A stretch of 64,000 bases of DNA from NCBI GenBank assembly GCA_934663775.1, contig CAKUKU010000004.1, positions 1 through 64,000 on the forward strand. Direction: 5' to 3'. This document shows, one piece after another, positions 42,039-51,586 of this stretch. How positions within the stretch are numbered: the first letter of the stretch is position 1; the number at the start of each line of letters is the position of its first letter. The notes under the pieces are model-generated. The model did no database searches. It was not told the DNA's origin and saw nothing but the letters and a program-made list of their open reading frames with translations. This DNA comes from an uncultured Ellagibacter sp. Lineage in GTDB: Bacteria; Actinomycetota; Coriobacteriia; Coriobacteriales; Eggerthellaceae. Position numbers and translations under genes: made by a program.

Positions 42039-44639
42039 CTACTCCTTTGCGGCGTCGTTCGCTTCAAATGCCTTCAATGTCTCGAGTTCCATCGCGTCGA
42101 CGAGCACCTCGCGCGGCTTGCTGCCGTTCGGCGGGCCGACGACCCCGTGTTCCTCAAGCATATCCATTATACGACCTGCTCGCGAATACCCCACCTTCAA
42201 GCGGCGTTGGATATTCGAGGTAGACCCGAGCCCGGACGATACGACGATGTCGGCCGCCTCCCACAAAAGCGGGTCGTCCTCGCTCACGGTTCCGCCCGAG
42301 CCGTCCGGCGCCTGCGAGAGATTCGTTATGAGATTCGTCTTCAGGATTTCCGAATGGTATTCGGGCTGGCCCTGCTCCTTGAGCGCCTCGACGACCGCGT
42401 TGATCTCGTCCTCAGAAACGTAGCATCCTTGAATTCGCTGAGGCTTCGCGTACTCGGGTTTGCTGAAGAGCATGTCGCCGAGACCAATGAGGTTTTCCGC
42501 GCCCGGTGTGTCGAGCACGACGCGCGAGTCGATGCCGGAGGCCACGTTGAAGGCGATGCGGTTCGTGATGTTCGCCTTGATGAGGCCCGTGACCACGTTG
42601 GTCGAGGGACGCTGGGTCGCGACAATCAGGTGGATGCCGGCGGCGCGCGCAAGCTGGGCGATGCGGCTGATGGAGAACTCCACCTCCTTGCCGACGTTCA
42701 TCATGAGGTCGGCAAGCTCGTCGATGATAATGACGATGTAGGGAAGCTGCTGCGCAAGCTCTTCGGGAACCGCTTCTTCGGTTTGCTCGGCAGCATCGAG
42801 CGCCGCATGGACTTTCGCGTTGTATTGTCCGATGTTTCTTGCGCCCACCTTGGAAAACACTTTCAGGCGGCGCTCCATCTCGGCGACGCCCCAGGCCAGT
42901 GCGCTCGCGGCCTCCTTCGCCTCGGTGACGACCGGCACGTAGAGATGCGGGATGCCGTTGTAGGGTGTGAACTCGACGCGCTTCGGGTCGATCATGATGA
43001 AGCGGACCTCGGCGGGGGTCGCGCGCATCAGGATCGACATGATCATCGCGTTGATGGACACCGATTTGCCCGAGCCGGTCGTGCCGCCGATGAGCAGGTG
43101 CGGCATCTTCGCGAGGTCGGTGATGATCGAGGTGCCCTCGACGTCTTTGCCGATGGCCATGAGAAGCGGGCCGCCATCGGCGTCCTTGAGCACGTCGCCA
43201 AGGTAGACCGTCTGGCGTGTTTTGTTAGGAACCTCGATGCCGACGTAATTCGTGCCTGGGATCGGTGCGAAGATGCGCACGCCGGGCGCGGCGAGCGCGA
43301 GCGCGATGTCGTCGGAGAGCGCCGTCACGCGGCTCACGCGCACGCCAGCGGGCAGGTCGACCTTGAAGAGCGTGACGGTGGGACCTGCGACCCAGCCGAC
43401 GACGCTCGCCATGATGTGGAAGTCCTCGAGCGTCTCCTGGAGGCTCGCTGCCGTTTCCTTGAGCTCGATTTCAGAGGCGCGGTCCTTTTCAGGGTCGTTG
43501 GAATACGAAAGCAGGTCCATCGAAGGAAGCGCGAACCCCTCAAGCGGCGTTGGCGCGCTTGCGGGAAGTTTCTTGCGGGATGTCTTCTTGGGTGCTGCGT
43601 CGCTTGCGGGGTTCGGCCCGGCTGCGGGCTTCTCTTGCTTTCCGAGCTTGCGCGTAAGCGCCGAGGAGGTGCCCTCGAGCGGCTCGATGCGCCGCGTCGC
43701 GCTTGCGTTTTCGGGTTCTGCGTCCTCGTGCGATTGGGCAACCTGCTCGCTTTCGGCCTTGCGTGCTGCCTTGCGCTCGGCGCGTCCAAGCGCCCGCGTT
43801 TTCGCGGAGGAGAGCGAACCGGTGGCGATCGCCTCGGGTGAGGCTAAGGGGTGTGCGGCGATGACCTGGGTTTGCGCCGAACCGTCTACCTCGGAAAGCT
43901 CGGTGGCGCGAGAAGCGCGCCCCTCGGGGGCGCGGCGTATGCGAGCAAAGGGCATGCTCGAGAATACGCCCTCCCCCGCCTCCTGCTCACGGCGGTGCTC
44001 GCGAATCTTCTCGATGAGCTTCGAGATGGAGAATCCGATGACGCACAAGCCCGCCACAGCGACGCCGATGACGATCACCATGGAGATGACCTGGCCAAAG
44101 AGCGTGATACCGAGCCATGCGATGCCCGCGCCGACGTATCCTCCGCGCATGGTGAGCTCGCGCTCGCCGAAAAGAACGCTCGCGGGGTCGGTGCCTTCGA
44201 CAAGCGGCGTCGCGAGCGAGAAGATCGCAAGGAGAGCCACGAACACCATGGCGAGTCCCACAGCGACGCGGGTGGGAACGCGCTCTGCCTCGAATCGAAT
44301 GAGAAACGTCACACCGATGGCGAGAAGGAATATGGGCAGGATGTAGGCGCCGATGCCGAGCGTCAGGTGGAGCGCGGTTGAGATGAACGAGGTCACGATC
44401 GCATCCGAGCGCATGACCGCCGCGATGAAGAGCACGACCGCGGCGACGGCGAAGGCGATGCCCACGATGTCTCGCTTGGCGTACTCGTCGATGATGCGGT
44501 GGGAATCCCTCTCGGCGTCCGCCGCCTTCTGCGCACGGGGATTGCGTCCCTTTCGCGTGCCCGGCTTCTCCGATGCCGCGTTTTGCGAGCGCCGGTTGCC
44601 AGCGGTGCTTTTCGACGAGGAAGATGGCGTCCGGGCCAC
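42039..44639 (-). CDS. ftsK: DNA translocase FtsK/SpoIIIE
   Basis: Septal DNA pump coordinating chromosome segregation with division. Residues 55-220 hold about four transmembrane helices; residues 220-380 are a variable linker; the motor has Walker A GGTTGSGKSVSINAMIM and Walker B VIIIDELADLMM; the gamma winged-helix domain is C-terminal (GLGSTSNIQRRLKVGYSRAG). 866 residues, GTG start with AAGGAG upstream. Between rnj and the rodZ-like gene. Confidence 0.95.
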   Translation of the reverse strand: MARTPSSSSKSTAGNRRSQNAASEKPGTRKGRNPRAQKAADAERDSHRIIDEYAKRDIVGIAFAVAAVVLFIAAVMRSDAIVTSFISTALHLTLGIGAYILPIFLLAIGVTFLIRFEAERVPTRVAVGLAMVFVALLAIFSLATPLVEGTDPASVLFGERELTMRGGYVGAGIAWLGITLFGQVISMVIVIGVAVAGLCVIGFSISKLIEKIREHRREQEAGEGVFSSMPFARIRRAPEGRASRATELSEVDGSAQTQVIAAHPLASPEAIATGSLSSAKTRALGRAERKAARKAESEQVAQSHEDAEPENASATRRIEPLEGTSSALTRKLGKQEKPAAGPNPASDAAPKKTSRKKLPASAPTPLEGFALPSMDLLSYSNDPEKDRASEIELKETAASLQETLEDFHIMASVVGWVAGPTVTLFKVDLPAGVRVSRVTALSDDIALALAAPGVRIFAPIPGTNYVGIEVPNKTRQTVYLGDVLKDADGGPLLMAIGKDVEGTSIITDLAKMPHLLIGGTTGSGKSVSINAMIMSILMRATPAEVRFIMIDPKRVEFTPYNGIPHLYVPVVTEAKEAASALAWGVAEMERRLKVFSKVGARNIGQYNAKVHAALDAAEQTEEAVPEELAQQLPYIVIIIDELADLMMNVGKEVEFSISRIAQLARAAGIHLIVATQRPSTNVVTGLIKANITNRIAFNVASGIDSRVVLDTPGAENLIGLGDMLFSKPEYAKPQRIQGCYVSEDEINAVVEALKEQGQPEYHSEILKTNLITNLSQAPDGSGGTVSEDDPLLWEAADIVVSSGLGSTSNIQRRLKVGYSRAGRIMDMLEEHGVVGPPNGSKPREVLVDAMELETLKAFEANDAAKE

Positions 44640-44685
44640 GGTTGCTCCTTACTGGTTCGTTCGTGCTGCGTGTATGCGAAGCGGC

Positions 44686-44717
44686 TTGCCCCCGCGCCGT
44701 GTGAGACGCGGGGGCAA
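44686..44717 (-). other. Hairpin between rnj and ftsK
   Basis: Perfect 11-bp inverted repeat TTGCCCCCGCG (44686-44696) / CGCGGGGGCAA (44707-44717) with a 10-base loop, in the 83-base gap. No U-tract in the reading direction, so not a classical terminator; may protect or mark an RNA processing end. Confidence 0.45.
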
Positions 44718-44722
44718 ACGGG

Positions 44723-46585
44723 TTAGATTTCAAGCAGGTTCGCGATCACCATGGGGCGCTGCTTGGTGCGCTCCCACAGAAGGGACAGAAGCGCGTCGCG
44801 CGCGGCCTTCTTCGCTTCCTTCAAGGTCGCGTTTTTGCCGAGTGCCTTGCGAAGCGCGCTTTTCACGGCCGATTCGGCGTCGCGCGCGAGATACGCGTCG
44901 TCGCCGCCCGTGATGCCGCGCATCTCGACTTGAACCTCGCCTTGCACCTCGTGGCGCGTAAGCGAGATGGCGGCTGCGATGCAGGCGAAGCCCTGCTCGC
45001 CGAGTGCACAGCGCTCGTCGAGCACGTCTTGCGAGGTGTCGCCGACGGAAAGCCCGTCGACGTAGACGATGCCGCTCTGCACGACCTCGCCGCGGTGCAC
45101 TCCCTTCGGCGTGAGCTCAAGCGACTCGCCGTTCTCGCACAAGAAGATGTTCTTCTTCGGCACGCCGGTCGCTTCCGCGAGGCGCGCATGGGCGCGAAGG
45201 TGCGTCGACTCGCCGTGAACGGGCATGAAGGCCTTCGGCTGCACGATCGAGAGGACGATTTTGAGCTCTTCGGCGCCTGCATGTCCCGAAACATGGACAC
45301 GGGCACGGCTTTTGTCGTACACATCGGCCCCGATCTTGGCAAGCGAGTTGATCACGCGCGTGACCGCCTTCTCGTTGCCGGGAACGGGCGTCGCCGAGAT
45401 GATGACGGTGTCGCCTTCTTCGATGTCGATCGTCTTGTGCTCGCCGTTGGCGATGCGCGCAAGGGCCGAGAGCGGCTCGCCTTGGCTGCCCGTGCACATG
45501 ATGACGACCTTCTCGGGCGGGATGCCCTTAAGCTCGTAGGCGTCGATCAAATCCTCGTCGGGGATGTTGAGATACCCCAGCTTGCGGGCGATGTCGGTGT
45601 TCTGCACCATCGAGCGGCCGGTGACGACGACCTTGCGTCCGTTCGCGCGCGCCGCATCACAGATTTGCTGCATGCGGTGGATATGGCTTGCGAACGATGC
45701 GATGATGACGCGCTGCTTCGCCTGGCTGATGATGCGGTTCAAGGTCTTGCCGACCTCCGCCTCGCTCGGCGTGAACGTGGTCTTCGTCGCATTCGTCGAG
45801 TCGCTCATCATGAGATCGACGCCGATTTCATGGTAGCGCGCGAGCGCGCCGAAGTCGAAATGAACACCGTCGATAGGCGTCTGGTCGAGCTTGAAGTCTC
45901 CCGTGTGCAGCACGTTGCCCGCGGGGCTTTGCAAGAAGATGCCCACGGCGCCCGGGATCGAGTGGTTCACGGCGAAGAACTCCGTCGTGAAGCAGCCCAT
46001 CTTCACCTGTTGGCCGGGTTTGATCTCGACGAGCTTCGCGTTCTTGATGCGGTGCTCGGCGAGCTTGCCCTCGATGAGACCGAGTGTGAGCTTGGTTGCA
46101 TAAATAGGCACCTGACGGTCGAGGTCCTTCAACAGGTACGGGATCGTGCCTGTGTGGTCCTCGTGCCCGTGCGTGATGACGATGCCGCGCAGCTTGTCGG
46201 CATGCTCGAGCACATAGGTGTAGTCCGGCAGGATCAAATCGACGCCCGGATGGTTGTCGTCGGGGAACATGAGGCCCGCGTCGTCGACGATCATGTCGTT
46301 GCCGCACTCGAAGACGGTCATGTTCTTGCCGATGGCGTCGAGTCCGCCGAGCGGGATGATCTTAAGCTTCGCCTTGGGGTCCTTCCCCGTGCTCGAAGAT
46401 CCCTTTCGCGAAGCGGTCTTGTGCTTTTTGGCGCTGCCGTCCTTCGAGCCCGCGTTGCCCTTCGTGAGCTGGGGGCGCTTGTGCTCAAGCTTCACGTGCT
46501 TGTACGTTTTGGTCTTTTTGCCCTTATCGGCAGACTTTTCGTCGGGCTGCTTGGAGGCTGCTTCGATGTTGTTGTCTTTCTCCAT
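44723..46585 (-). CDS. rnj: Ribonuclease J
   Basis: Metallo-beta-lactamase/beta-CASP nuclease with 5'-3' exo- and endonuclease activity on RNA. Core begins LKIIPLGGLDAIGKN, with the metal motif ITHGHEDHTGTIPY and beta-CASP GSQGEPLSAL. The 620-residue product carries a Lys/Ser-rich N-terminal extension of about 75 residues before the conserved core, longer than in Bacillus RNase J. Start ATG 46585 with AAAGGA. With RNase Y and PNPase it completes an RNA-decay set in this window. Confidence 0.95.
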   Translation of the reverse strand: MEKDNNIEAASKQPDEKSADKGKKTKTYKHVKLEHKRPQLTKGNAGSKDGSAKKHKTASRKGSSSTGKDPKAKLKIIPLGGLDAIGKNMTVFECGNDMIVDDAGLMFPDDNHPGVDLILPDYTYVLEHADKLRGIVITHGHEDHTGTIPYLLKDLDRQVPIYATKLTLGLIEGKLAEHRIKNAKLVEIKPGQQVKMGCFTTEFFAVNHSIPGAVGIFLQSPAGNVLHTGDFKLDQTPIDGVHFDFGALARYHEIGVDLMMSDSTNATKTTFTPSEAEVGKTLNRIISQAKQRVIIASFASHIHRMQQICDAARANGRKVVVTGRSMVQNTDIARKLGYLNIPDEDLIDAYELKGIPPEKVVIMCTGSQGEPLSALARIANGEHKTIDIEEGDTVIISATPVPGNEKAVTRVINSLAKIGADVYDKSRARVHVSGHAGAEELKIVLSIVQPKAFMPVHGESTHLRAHARLAEATGVPKKNIFLCENGESLELTPKGVHRGEVVQSGIVYVDGLSVGDTSQDVLDERCALGEQGFACIAAAISLTRHEVQGEVQVEMRGITGGDDAYLARDAESAVKSALRKALGKNATLKEAKKAARDALLSLLWERTKQRPMVIANLLEI

Positions 46586-46602
46586 ATATTTCCTTTTGCG
46601 AG

Positions 46603-46643
46603 GCGCGGGCGCCGCAGGCTCAGTCGGCTGCAGGCGCCCGCGC
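46603..46643 (-). other. Long hairpin in the rnj leader
   Basis: GCGCGGGCGCC (46603-46613) and GGCGCCCGCGC (46633-46643) form an 11-bp stem with an inner GCAG/CTGC pairing, ending about 17 bases from the rnj start. No U-tract. Lies between dapA and rnj. Confidence 0.45.
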
Positions 46644-46650
46644 GATGATG

Positions 46651-47547
46651 TTAGAGGACGCCGACCTCGCGCATGATCGCGGCGAGGCGCTCGGACTGCT
46701 CGGGCGTGGCGTCGACGAGCGGAAGGCGAACTCCGCCGACGGGGAAGCCGACGAGCTTGAGCGCTTCCTTCACGAGAATGGGGTTCGAGGTCGCGAACAG
46801 GCCGCTCATGAGCGGCAGGAGCGCCTCGTGGGCGGCCCAGGCTTCGTCCCACTTGCCCTCGGCGCACTTCGTGACAAGGTCCTTCATGCGTGCGGGCGCG
46901 ACGTTGCCGGTGGTCGAGATGACGCCGGCGCCGCCGAGGCGCATGATGTCGTAGGTGGCTGAGTCGTCGCCGGAGTACACGCAAAATCCCTCGGGCGCGG
47001 AGGCGGCGATGGTCGCTATCTGCTCCATCTTGCCGGACGCCTCCTTCACCGCGACCACGTTCTCGCAGTCGTTGGCGAGGCGCAGCGTGGTTTCCGCCTG
47101 CATGTTGACGACGCAGCGGCCCGGGATGTTGTAGAGGATGATGGGCAGCTCGACCGCGTCGGCGATGGTCTTGAAATGCTGGTACATGCCCTCTTGCGGC
47201 GGCTTGTTGTAGTACGGGACGACGCACATGAATCCGTCGACGCCGAGCTTGGCCACGTCCTTCGCGAAGTTGACGGTGTCCGCCGTGCAGTTGTCGCCGA
47301 CGTTGGCGATGACGGGCGCGCGGTCGCCAACTGCCTCCACGACGGCGCGGAACAGCTCGATCTTCTGCGGATAGAAGACCGTGGGGCTCTCGCCGGTGGT
47401 TCCGTTGATGATGAGCGCGTCGTTGCCTCCGTCGACCAGGCGCGTCGCGAGCGCCTGCGCGCGGTCGAGGTCGAGCTCGCGGTCTTCACCGAATGGCGTC
47501 ACCATGGCGGTAATCAGGCGGCCAAAACGGGGTTCAGCGTTCGACAT
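46651..47547 (-). CDS. dapA: 4-hydroxy-tetrahydrodipicolinate synthase
   Basis: Condenses pyruvate with aspartate semialdehyde, the entry to lysine/DAP synthesis. TAMVTPFGEDRELD at the start, NGTTGESPT, YYNKPPQEGMYQHF and the Schiff-base lysine in VVAVKEASGK. ATG 47547 is preceded by AAAGGAG; the frame runs further up without homology. 298 residues. Confidence 0.96.
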   Translation of the reverse strand: MSNAEPRFGRLITAMVTPFGEDRELDLDRAQALATRLVDGGNDALIINGTTGESPTVFYPQKIELFRAVVEAVGDRAPVIANVGDNCTADTVNFAKDVAKLGVDGFMCVVPYYNKPPQEGMYQHFKTIADAVELPIILYNIPGRCVVNMQAETTLRLANDCENVVAVKEASGKMEQIATIAASAPEGFCVYSGDDSATYDIMRLGGAGVISTTGNVAPARMKDLVTKCAEGKWDEAWAAHEALLPLMSGLFATSNPILVKEALKLVGFPVGGVRLPLVDATPEQSERLAAIMREVGVL

Positions 47548-47571
47548 ATGAATCTCCTTTATCCATGCTTG

Positions 47572-47601
47572 CGCCCCCTGGCGAAAAAAGCACAGGGGGC
47601 G
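47572..47601 (-). other. Hairpin between dapB and dapA
   Basis: CGCCCCCTG (47572-47580) / CAGGGGGCG (47593-47601), 9-bp stem with a 12-base A-rich loop. No U-tract follows, so termination is doubtful. Confidence 0.4.
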
Positions 47602-47646
47602 AACAAATGCTCGATACATCAATTATGTCAAAGTCGACGGGGCGCT

Positions 47647-48423
47647 TTAAGCCTCATGCATGAAGTTCTCCAAACCTACAATCAGGCCCTCGCGCGCACC
47701 GACGCTGCGGATGCCCAGGAGAACACCCGGCATGTACGAGGTGCGATCCCAGGAATCGTGGCGGATGGTGAGTGATTGGCCCATCGAGCCGAACACCACT
47801 TCCTGGCTTGCGACGAAGCCCATCGAGCGCACCGAGTGAACGGGAACGCCTTCGACGAGGGCGCCGCGCGCACCCTTTGCGAACGGTAGCTCGGTCTCAG
47901 CGCCCGGCGCCTCGCTTACGCGACCGCCTCGGGCGTCCGAGATGATTTGCGCTGTGCGCACGGCCGTGCCCGAGGGCGCGTCCTTTTTGTTGCAGTGGTG
48001 CATCTCGATGACCTCGGCTTCGGGAAAATACGGTGCCGCGGCCTTCGCGAACTCCATCATGAGCACGGCGCCCGTCGTGAAATTGGGCGCATAGAACAAG
48101 CATGTTCCCGCAGGTGCAAGCGCTGCGAGCTCGTCGAGCTTCTCGTTTGAGAGCCCCGTCGTGCCGACGACGCAGTCGATGCCCGCAGGAAGGGCCGCCC
48201 GAAGGTTGCCCTCGACGACGTTCGGCTGCGTGAAGTCGACGATGACGTCGAACCCGCCTTGCGCGACGGCTTGCTCGATTGAGGTGAACACGGGATATGG
48301 CGCCTCGCCCTTCGGGAAGGGATCGATGCCGCAGGCGACTTCCATGTCGTCTGCGGCATTCACGGCGTCGATGACCGCCGATCCCATGCGGCCGAAGCAT
48401 CCAGAAACAGCTACTTTGATCAT
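47647..48423 (-). CDS. dapB: 4-hydroxy-tetrahydrodipicolinate reductase
   Basis: NAD(P)H-dependent reductase, next step after DapA. VSGCFGRMG dinucleotide loop, VVGTTGLS, and the catalytic HHCNKKDAPSGTA. ATG 48423, 258 residues. Order dapB-dapA on one strand. Confidence 0.96.
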   Translation of the reverse strand: MIKVAVSGCFGRMGSAVIDAVNAADDMEVACGIDPFPKGEAPYPVFTSIEQAVAQGGFDVIVDFTQPNVVEGNLRAALPAGIDCVVGTTGLSNEKLDELAALAPAGTCLFYAPNFTTGAVLMMEFAKAAAPYFPEAEVIEMHHCNKKDAPSGTAVRTAQIISDARGGRVSEAPGAETELPFAKGARGALVEGVPVHSVRSMGFVASQEVVFGSMGQSLTIRHDSWDRTSYMPGVLLGIRSVGAREGLIVGLENFMHEA

Positions 48424-48469
48424 GATGCCTTCCGTTTCTCGTGCAATCGGTTTGCGTGTGCGAGAGATT

Positions 48470-50695
48470 TTACGCCTCGTGGCGGCGACGCGGGGTGCGG
48501 CCGTTGCTCGAGCGCTGGCTGCGGCCCGGGCGCATGTCGCGCTCGCCGTGGCGGTCGTCATGGCCGCGATGCGGGTGCTCGTGGCCCGCGTCGGCTGAAC
48601 TTTCGGGGGCATCCGGCTTGTCGAGGCGGTCGAGCGAGATCTTGCCCGTCTTCGGGTCGACCTCGAGCACCTGCACCTTCACGACGTCGCCCATGGAGAG
48701 CACGTCTTCAACCTTGCCCACGCGGCCGTTCGCTACGCGCGAGATATGGAGCAGGCCGTCTTTGCCCGGCGTCAGCTTCACGAACGCGCCGAAGTCCTTG
48801 ATGCCGACGACTTCGCCCTCATAGATTTCACCGACCTCGGGCTCCTTCACGATGCCCAAGATCATAGCCTTGGCAGCCTCGCCGGCCTTGCCCTCGACGG
48901 CGGCGATGTGGATGGTGCCGTCCTCCTGGATGTCGATGTTGGCGCCCGTTTCCTCCTGGATGCCGCGGACAACCTTGCCGCCCGAGCCGATGACGTCGCG
49001 GATCTTGTCGACGGGGATGTGGATCGTCTCGATGCGCGGCGCGGTGTCGCGAAGCTCGGCGCGCGGCTCGGGCAGCTTCTCAAGCATGGCGTTCAGGATG
49101 AACGCGCGGCCCTCATGTGCCTGCTTGAGGGCGCGGGCGAGGATGTCAACCGACAGCCCCTTCGCCTTGTTGTCCATCTGAAGTGCGGTGATGCCCTTCG
49201 ACGTGCCGCAGACCTTGAAGTCCATGTCGCCGAGGAAGTCCTCGAGGCCCTGGATGTCGGAGAGGATGACGACGTCGTCGCCCTCCTTGATAAGGCCCAT
49301 GGCGATGCCGGAGACGGGAGCCTTGATGGGCACGCCCGCGTCCATGAGTGCCAGCGTGGAGCCGCACGTCGACGCCATCGAGGAGGAGCCGTTCGACTCC
49401 ATGATCTCGGAGACCACGCGGATGGCGTAGGGGAACTCGTCCTCGGAGGGAATCACCGGCAGAAGCGCGCGCTCGGCGAGGGCGCCATGGCCGATCTCGC
49501 GGCGCTTCGGGGAGCCCATGCGACCGGTCTCGCCGGTGCAGTAGGGCGGGAAGTTGTACTGGTGCATGTAGCGTTTGCCCTCGACCGGCTCGATGGTGTC
49601 GAGGCGCTGCCACTCGTTGAGCATGCCGAGCGTGCAGATGGAGAGCGCCTGGGTCTGGCCGCGCTGGAACAGACCCGAGCCGTGCACGCGGGGAAGGTAT
49701 CCTGGCACGATGTAGAGCGAGCGGATCTCATCGGGGCGGCGGCCGTCGGCGCGCTCGCCGGTCTCGATGACCATCTTGCGCATGGCCTTCTTCTCGAGTT
49801 TCTTAAGAGCGGCGGCGATATCGGAGCCCCAGGCTGCGCGCTCGTCCTCGCTGAACTCGCCTTCCGTGATCTCAGCTTTGAGGTTATCGACCTTGCCCAT
49901 GCGCGCGAGCTTGTCGGCATCCTTCAGGGCCGCCGACATGCGGTCGAAGTACGGCTCGACGCGCTCGGCGATTTCGGGAGCCGGGGTATGCAGCTTGTAC
50001 TCCATCGGCGTGGGGTTCACCTTGGCGATGAACTCGGCCTGCTTGTCGCAGAAAGCGGCGATGGCCTCCTGACCGAACGTCATGGCCGCGAGCATGTCCT
50101 CTTCGGAGATTTCCTTCGCGCCCGCTTCGACCATTGAGATGTAGTCTTTGGTGCCGGCGATGGTGAGGTCGAGGTCGGAGTTCGCGTCCTCTTCGTAGGT
50201 TGGGTTGACGATGAACTCGCCCGTCTCGGCGTTGCGGCCGATCTTCACGCAGGCTGCAGGGCCATCGAAGGGTGCGCCGCCGACGAGGAGCGCGGCAGAC
50301 GCGCCACCGACGCAGATGACGTCAGGCTGGTTCTCGCCGTCGCACACGAGCGTCGTTGCGACGATGTGAACCTCGTTTTTGTAGCCGTCGGGGAAACCGG
50401 GGCGGATCGGGCGGTCGATCATGCGGGCGTTCAAGGTGCCCTTCTCAGAAGGACGCGCCTCGCGCTTGAGGTAGCCGCCGGGGATGCGGCCGACGGAGTA
50501 CATCTTCTCGATGTAGTCGACCGTCAAGGGGAAGAAGTCGTAGTCTTTCTCCTGCTTAGAGACGACGGCCGTCACGAGAATCGTGGTGTCGCCCTGGGTG
50601 ACGAGCACGGCGCCCGTCGCCTGCTTGGCGAGCTCGCCCGTCTCGAAGCGGTACTGTTTGCCGTACAGCTCGAAGGATTCGACGATCTTTTCCAT
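48470..50695 (-). CDS. pnp: Polyribonucleotide nucleotidyltransferase (PNPase)
   Basis: Phosphorolytic 3'-5' exoribonuclease. Two RNase PH domains (residues about 10-220 and 320-540, with [15 protein letters not shown] and [15 protein letters not shown]), KH ([20 protein letters not shown]), S1 ([20 protein letters not shown]), and a His/Arg-rich tail of about 40 residues. 741 residues. Follows rpsO as in many bacteria. Confidence 0.96.
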   Translation of the reverse strand: MEKIVESFELYGKQYRFETGELAKQATGAVLVTQGDTTILVTAVVSKQEKDYDFFPLTVDYIEKMYSVGRIPGGYLKREARPSEKGTLNARMIDRPIRPGFPDGYKNEVHIVATTLVCDGENQPDVICVGGASAALLVGGAPFDGPAACVKIGRNAETGEFIVNPTYEEDANSDLDLTIAGTKDYISMVEAGAKEISEEDMLAAMTFGQEAIAAFCDKQAEFIAKVNPTPMEYKLHTPAPEIAERVEPYFDRMSAALKDADKLARMGKVDNLKAEITEGEFSEDERAAWGSDIAAALKKLEKKAMRKMVIETGERADGRRPDEIRSLYIVPGYLPRVHGSGLFQRGQTQALSICTLGMLNEWQRLDTIEPVEGKRYMHQYNFPPYCTGETGRMGSPKRREIGHGALAERALLPVIPSEDEFPYAIRVVSEIMESNGSSSMASTCGSTLALMDAGVPIKAPVSGIAMGLIKEGDDVVILSDIQGLEDFLGDMDFKVCGTSKGITALQMDNKAKGLSVDILARALKQAHEGRAFILNAMLEKLPEPRAELRDTAPRIETIHIPVDKIRDVIGSGGKVVRGIQEETGANIDIQEDGTIHIAAVEGKAGEAAKAMILGIVKEPEVGEIYEGEVVGIKDFGAFVKLTPGKDGLLHISRVANGRVGKVEDVLSMGDVVKVQVLEVDPKTGKISLDRLDKPDAPESSADAGHEHPHRGHDDRHGERDMRPGRSQRSSNGRTPRRRHEA

Positions 50696-50827
50696 GTGTT
50701 CTTTCTTTCTCTTAGCCTCATGCGCCCAATTGCGCGTGAGCTTCTTCGGCTACGAGGTACTCACATTCTCCCGCCGCCACGAGCGCGCTCGCCGGATGCG
50801 ATGCGCGACCGCCTTGCATATAGCACG

Positions 50828-50848
50828 GGGCCCGCATGTTGCGGGCCC
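50828..50848 (-). other. Hairpin between rpsO and pnp
   Basis: Perfect 9-bp stem GGGCCCGCA/TGCGGGCCC (50828-50836, 50840-50848) with a 3-base loop, 12 bases past rpsO. No U-tract, so it may be an RNase-processed or stabilising hairpin between rpsO and pnp, comparable in place to the E. coli rpsO-pnp site. The roughly 130 bases to pnp hold nothing else. Confidence 0.5.
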
Positions 50849-50859
50849 TCGTTCCAAGC

Positions 50860-51147
50860 TTAGATGTTGTCGCGAATACCGAGCTTTTTGATGAGTTCAC
50901 GGTACTCGTCGATGTTGCGCTCCTTGATGTGCTTCAGGAGACCGCGGCGCTTACCGATGAGCTTCATGAGGCCACGACGGGTGTGATTGTCCTTCTTGTG
51001 GGTCTTGAGGTGCTCGGTGAGGTTGCGGATGCGCTCGGAGAGGATTGCGACCTGAACCTCTGCGGAACCGGAGTCGTTATCGGACTTGCCGTATTCCTTG
51101 ATGAGTTCGGCGGTCTTCTCCTTCGTAATGCTGAGCTTTGTTGCCAT
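50860..51147 (-). CDS. rpsO: 30S ribosomal protein S15
   Basis: Primary 16S rRNA binder needed for 30S platform assembly. S15 signature: [37 protein letters not shown]. 95 residues from ATG 51147 with AAGGTGG. Head of the rpsO-pnp run. Confidence 0.96.
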   Translation of the reverse strand: MATKLSITKEKTAELIKEYGKSDNDSGSAEVQVAILSERIRNLTEHLKTHKKDNHTRRGLMKLIGKRRGLLKHIKERNIDEYRELIKKLGIRDNI

Positions 51148-51250
51148 TTTTCCACCTTTCAAGTATCTAAGCTCTCGATCGCTCCGGGTGGGCAAGCGGG
51201 TGGCGCATGCGAACTAGGAGCGAACCAGCTGTCCTTTTGACAGCCTGTTT

Positions 51251-51279
51251 ATTGTAATGGGGCGCACCCGTCGCGACAA
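51251..51279 (-). promoter_or_regulatory. rpsO promoter
   Basis: Minus-strand -35 TTGTCG (51274-51279), 17-base spacer, -10 TACAAT (51251-51256), giving a leader of about 95 bases. CTGTC-AAAAG-GACAG, a short hairpin, lies near the leader start. Confidence 0.6.
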
Positions 51280-51321
51280 GCGCGAACGCGGGCAATCCCC
51301 CAGTTCTGCATAATCTCGTCG

Positions 51322-51570
51322 CTATTCGGCGGCTTTCGCTTCGCGAAGGGCGCAGCAGAGCTGGTCGGCGCAGGAAGTGGAGCGGTTCCCACAGGTGTTG
51401 CCCTCGAGAATCGAGCAGACCTCGTCGACGTTTTTGCCCTCGACGAGCTTCGAGATGGCCTTCAAGTTGCCGTTGCAGCCGCCGACGAAGTCGACGTGGG
51501 TAATCGTGTCGCCGTCGACGTCGACGTGGATGGCGCGGGAGCAGACCCCGCGGGTTTTGTAGGTGAGCAT
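51322..51570 (-). CDS. TSCPD-domain protein
   Basis: An 82-residue protein of the small TSCPD family, related to the C-terminal part of B12-dependent ribonucleotide reductase. It shows YKTRGVCSRAIHVDVDG, FVGGCNGNLKAISKL, NTCGNRSTSCADQLCCAL and several cysteines (about seven) that could bind zinc. Function is not established. It lies 16 bases past recO. Confidence 0.85.
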   Translation of the reverse strand: MLTYKTRGVCSRAIHVDVDGDTITHVDFVGGCNGNLKAISKLVEGKNVDEVCSILEGNTCGNRSTSCADQLCCALREAKAAE

Positions 51571-51586
51571 GTGATCCTCTTTCTCG

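Noticed and set aside
42147..43841. Long plus-strand open frame (564 codons) opposite ftsK
   Set aside because: FtsK motifs are intact on the minus strand; the plus frame is a GC-rich antisense artefact rich in Arg, His, Val and Asp with no domain.
44930..46648. Long plus-strand open frame (572 codons) opposite rnj
   Set aside because: RNase J is complete on the other strand; this frame shows no family motif and is a codon-position shadow.
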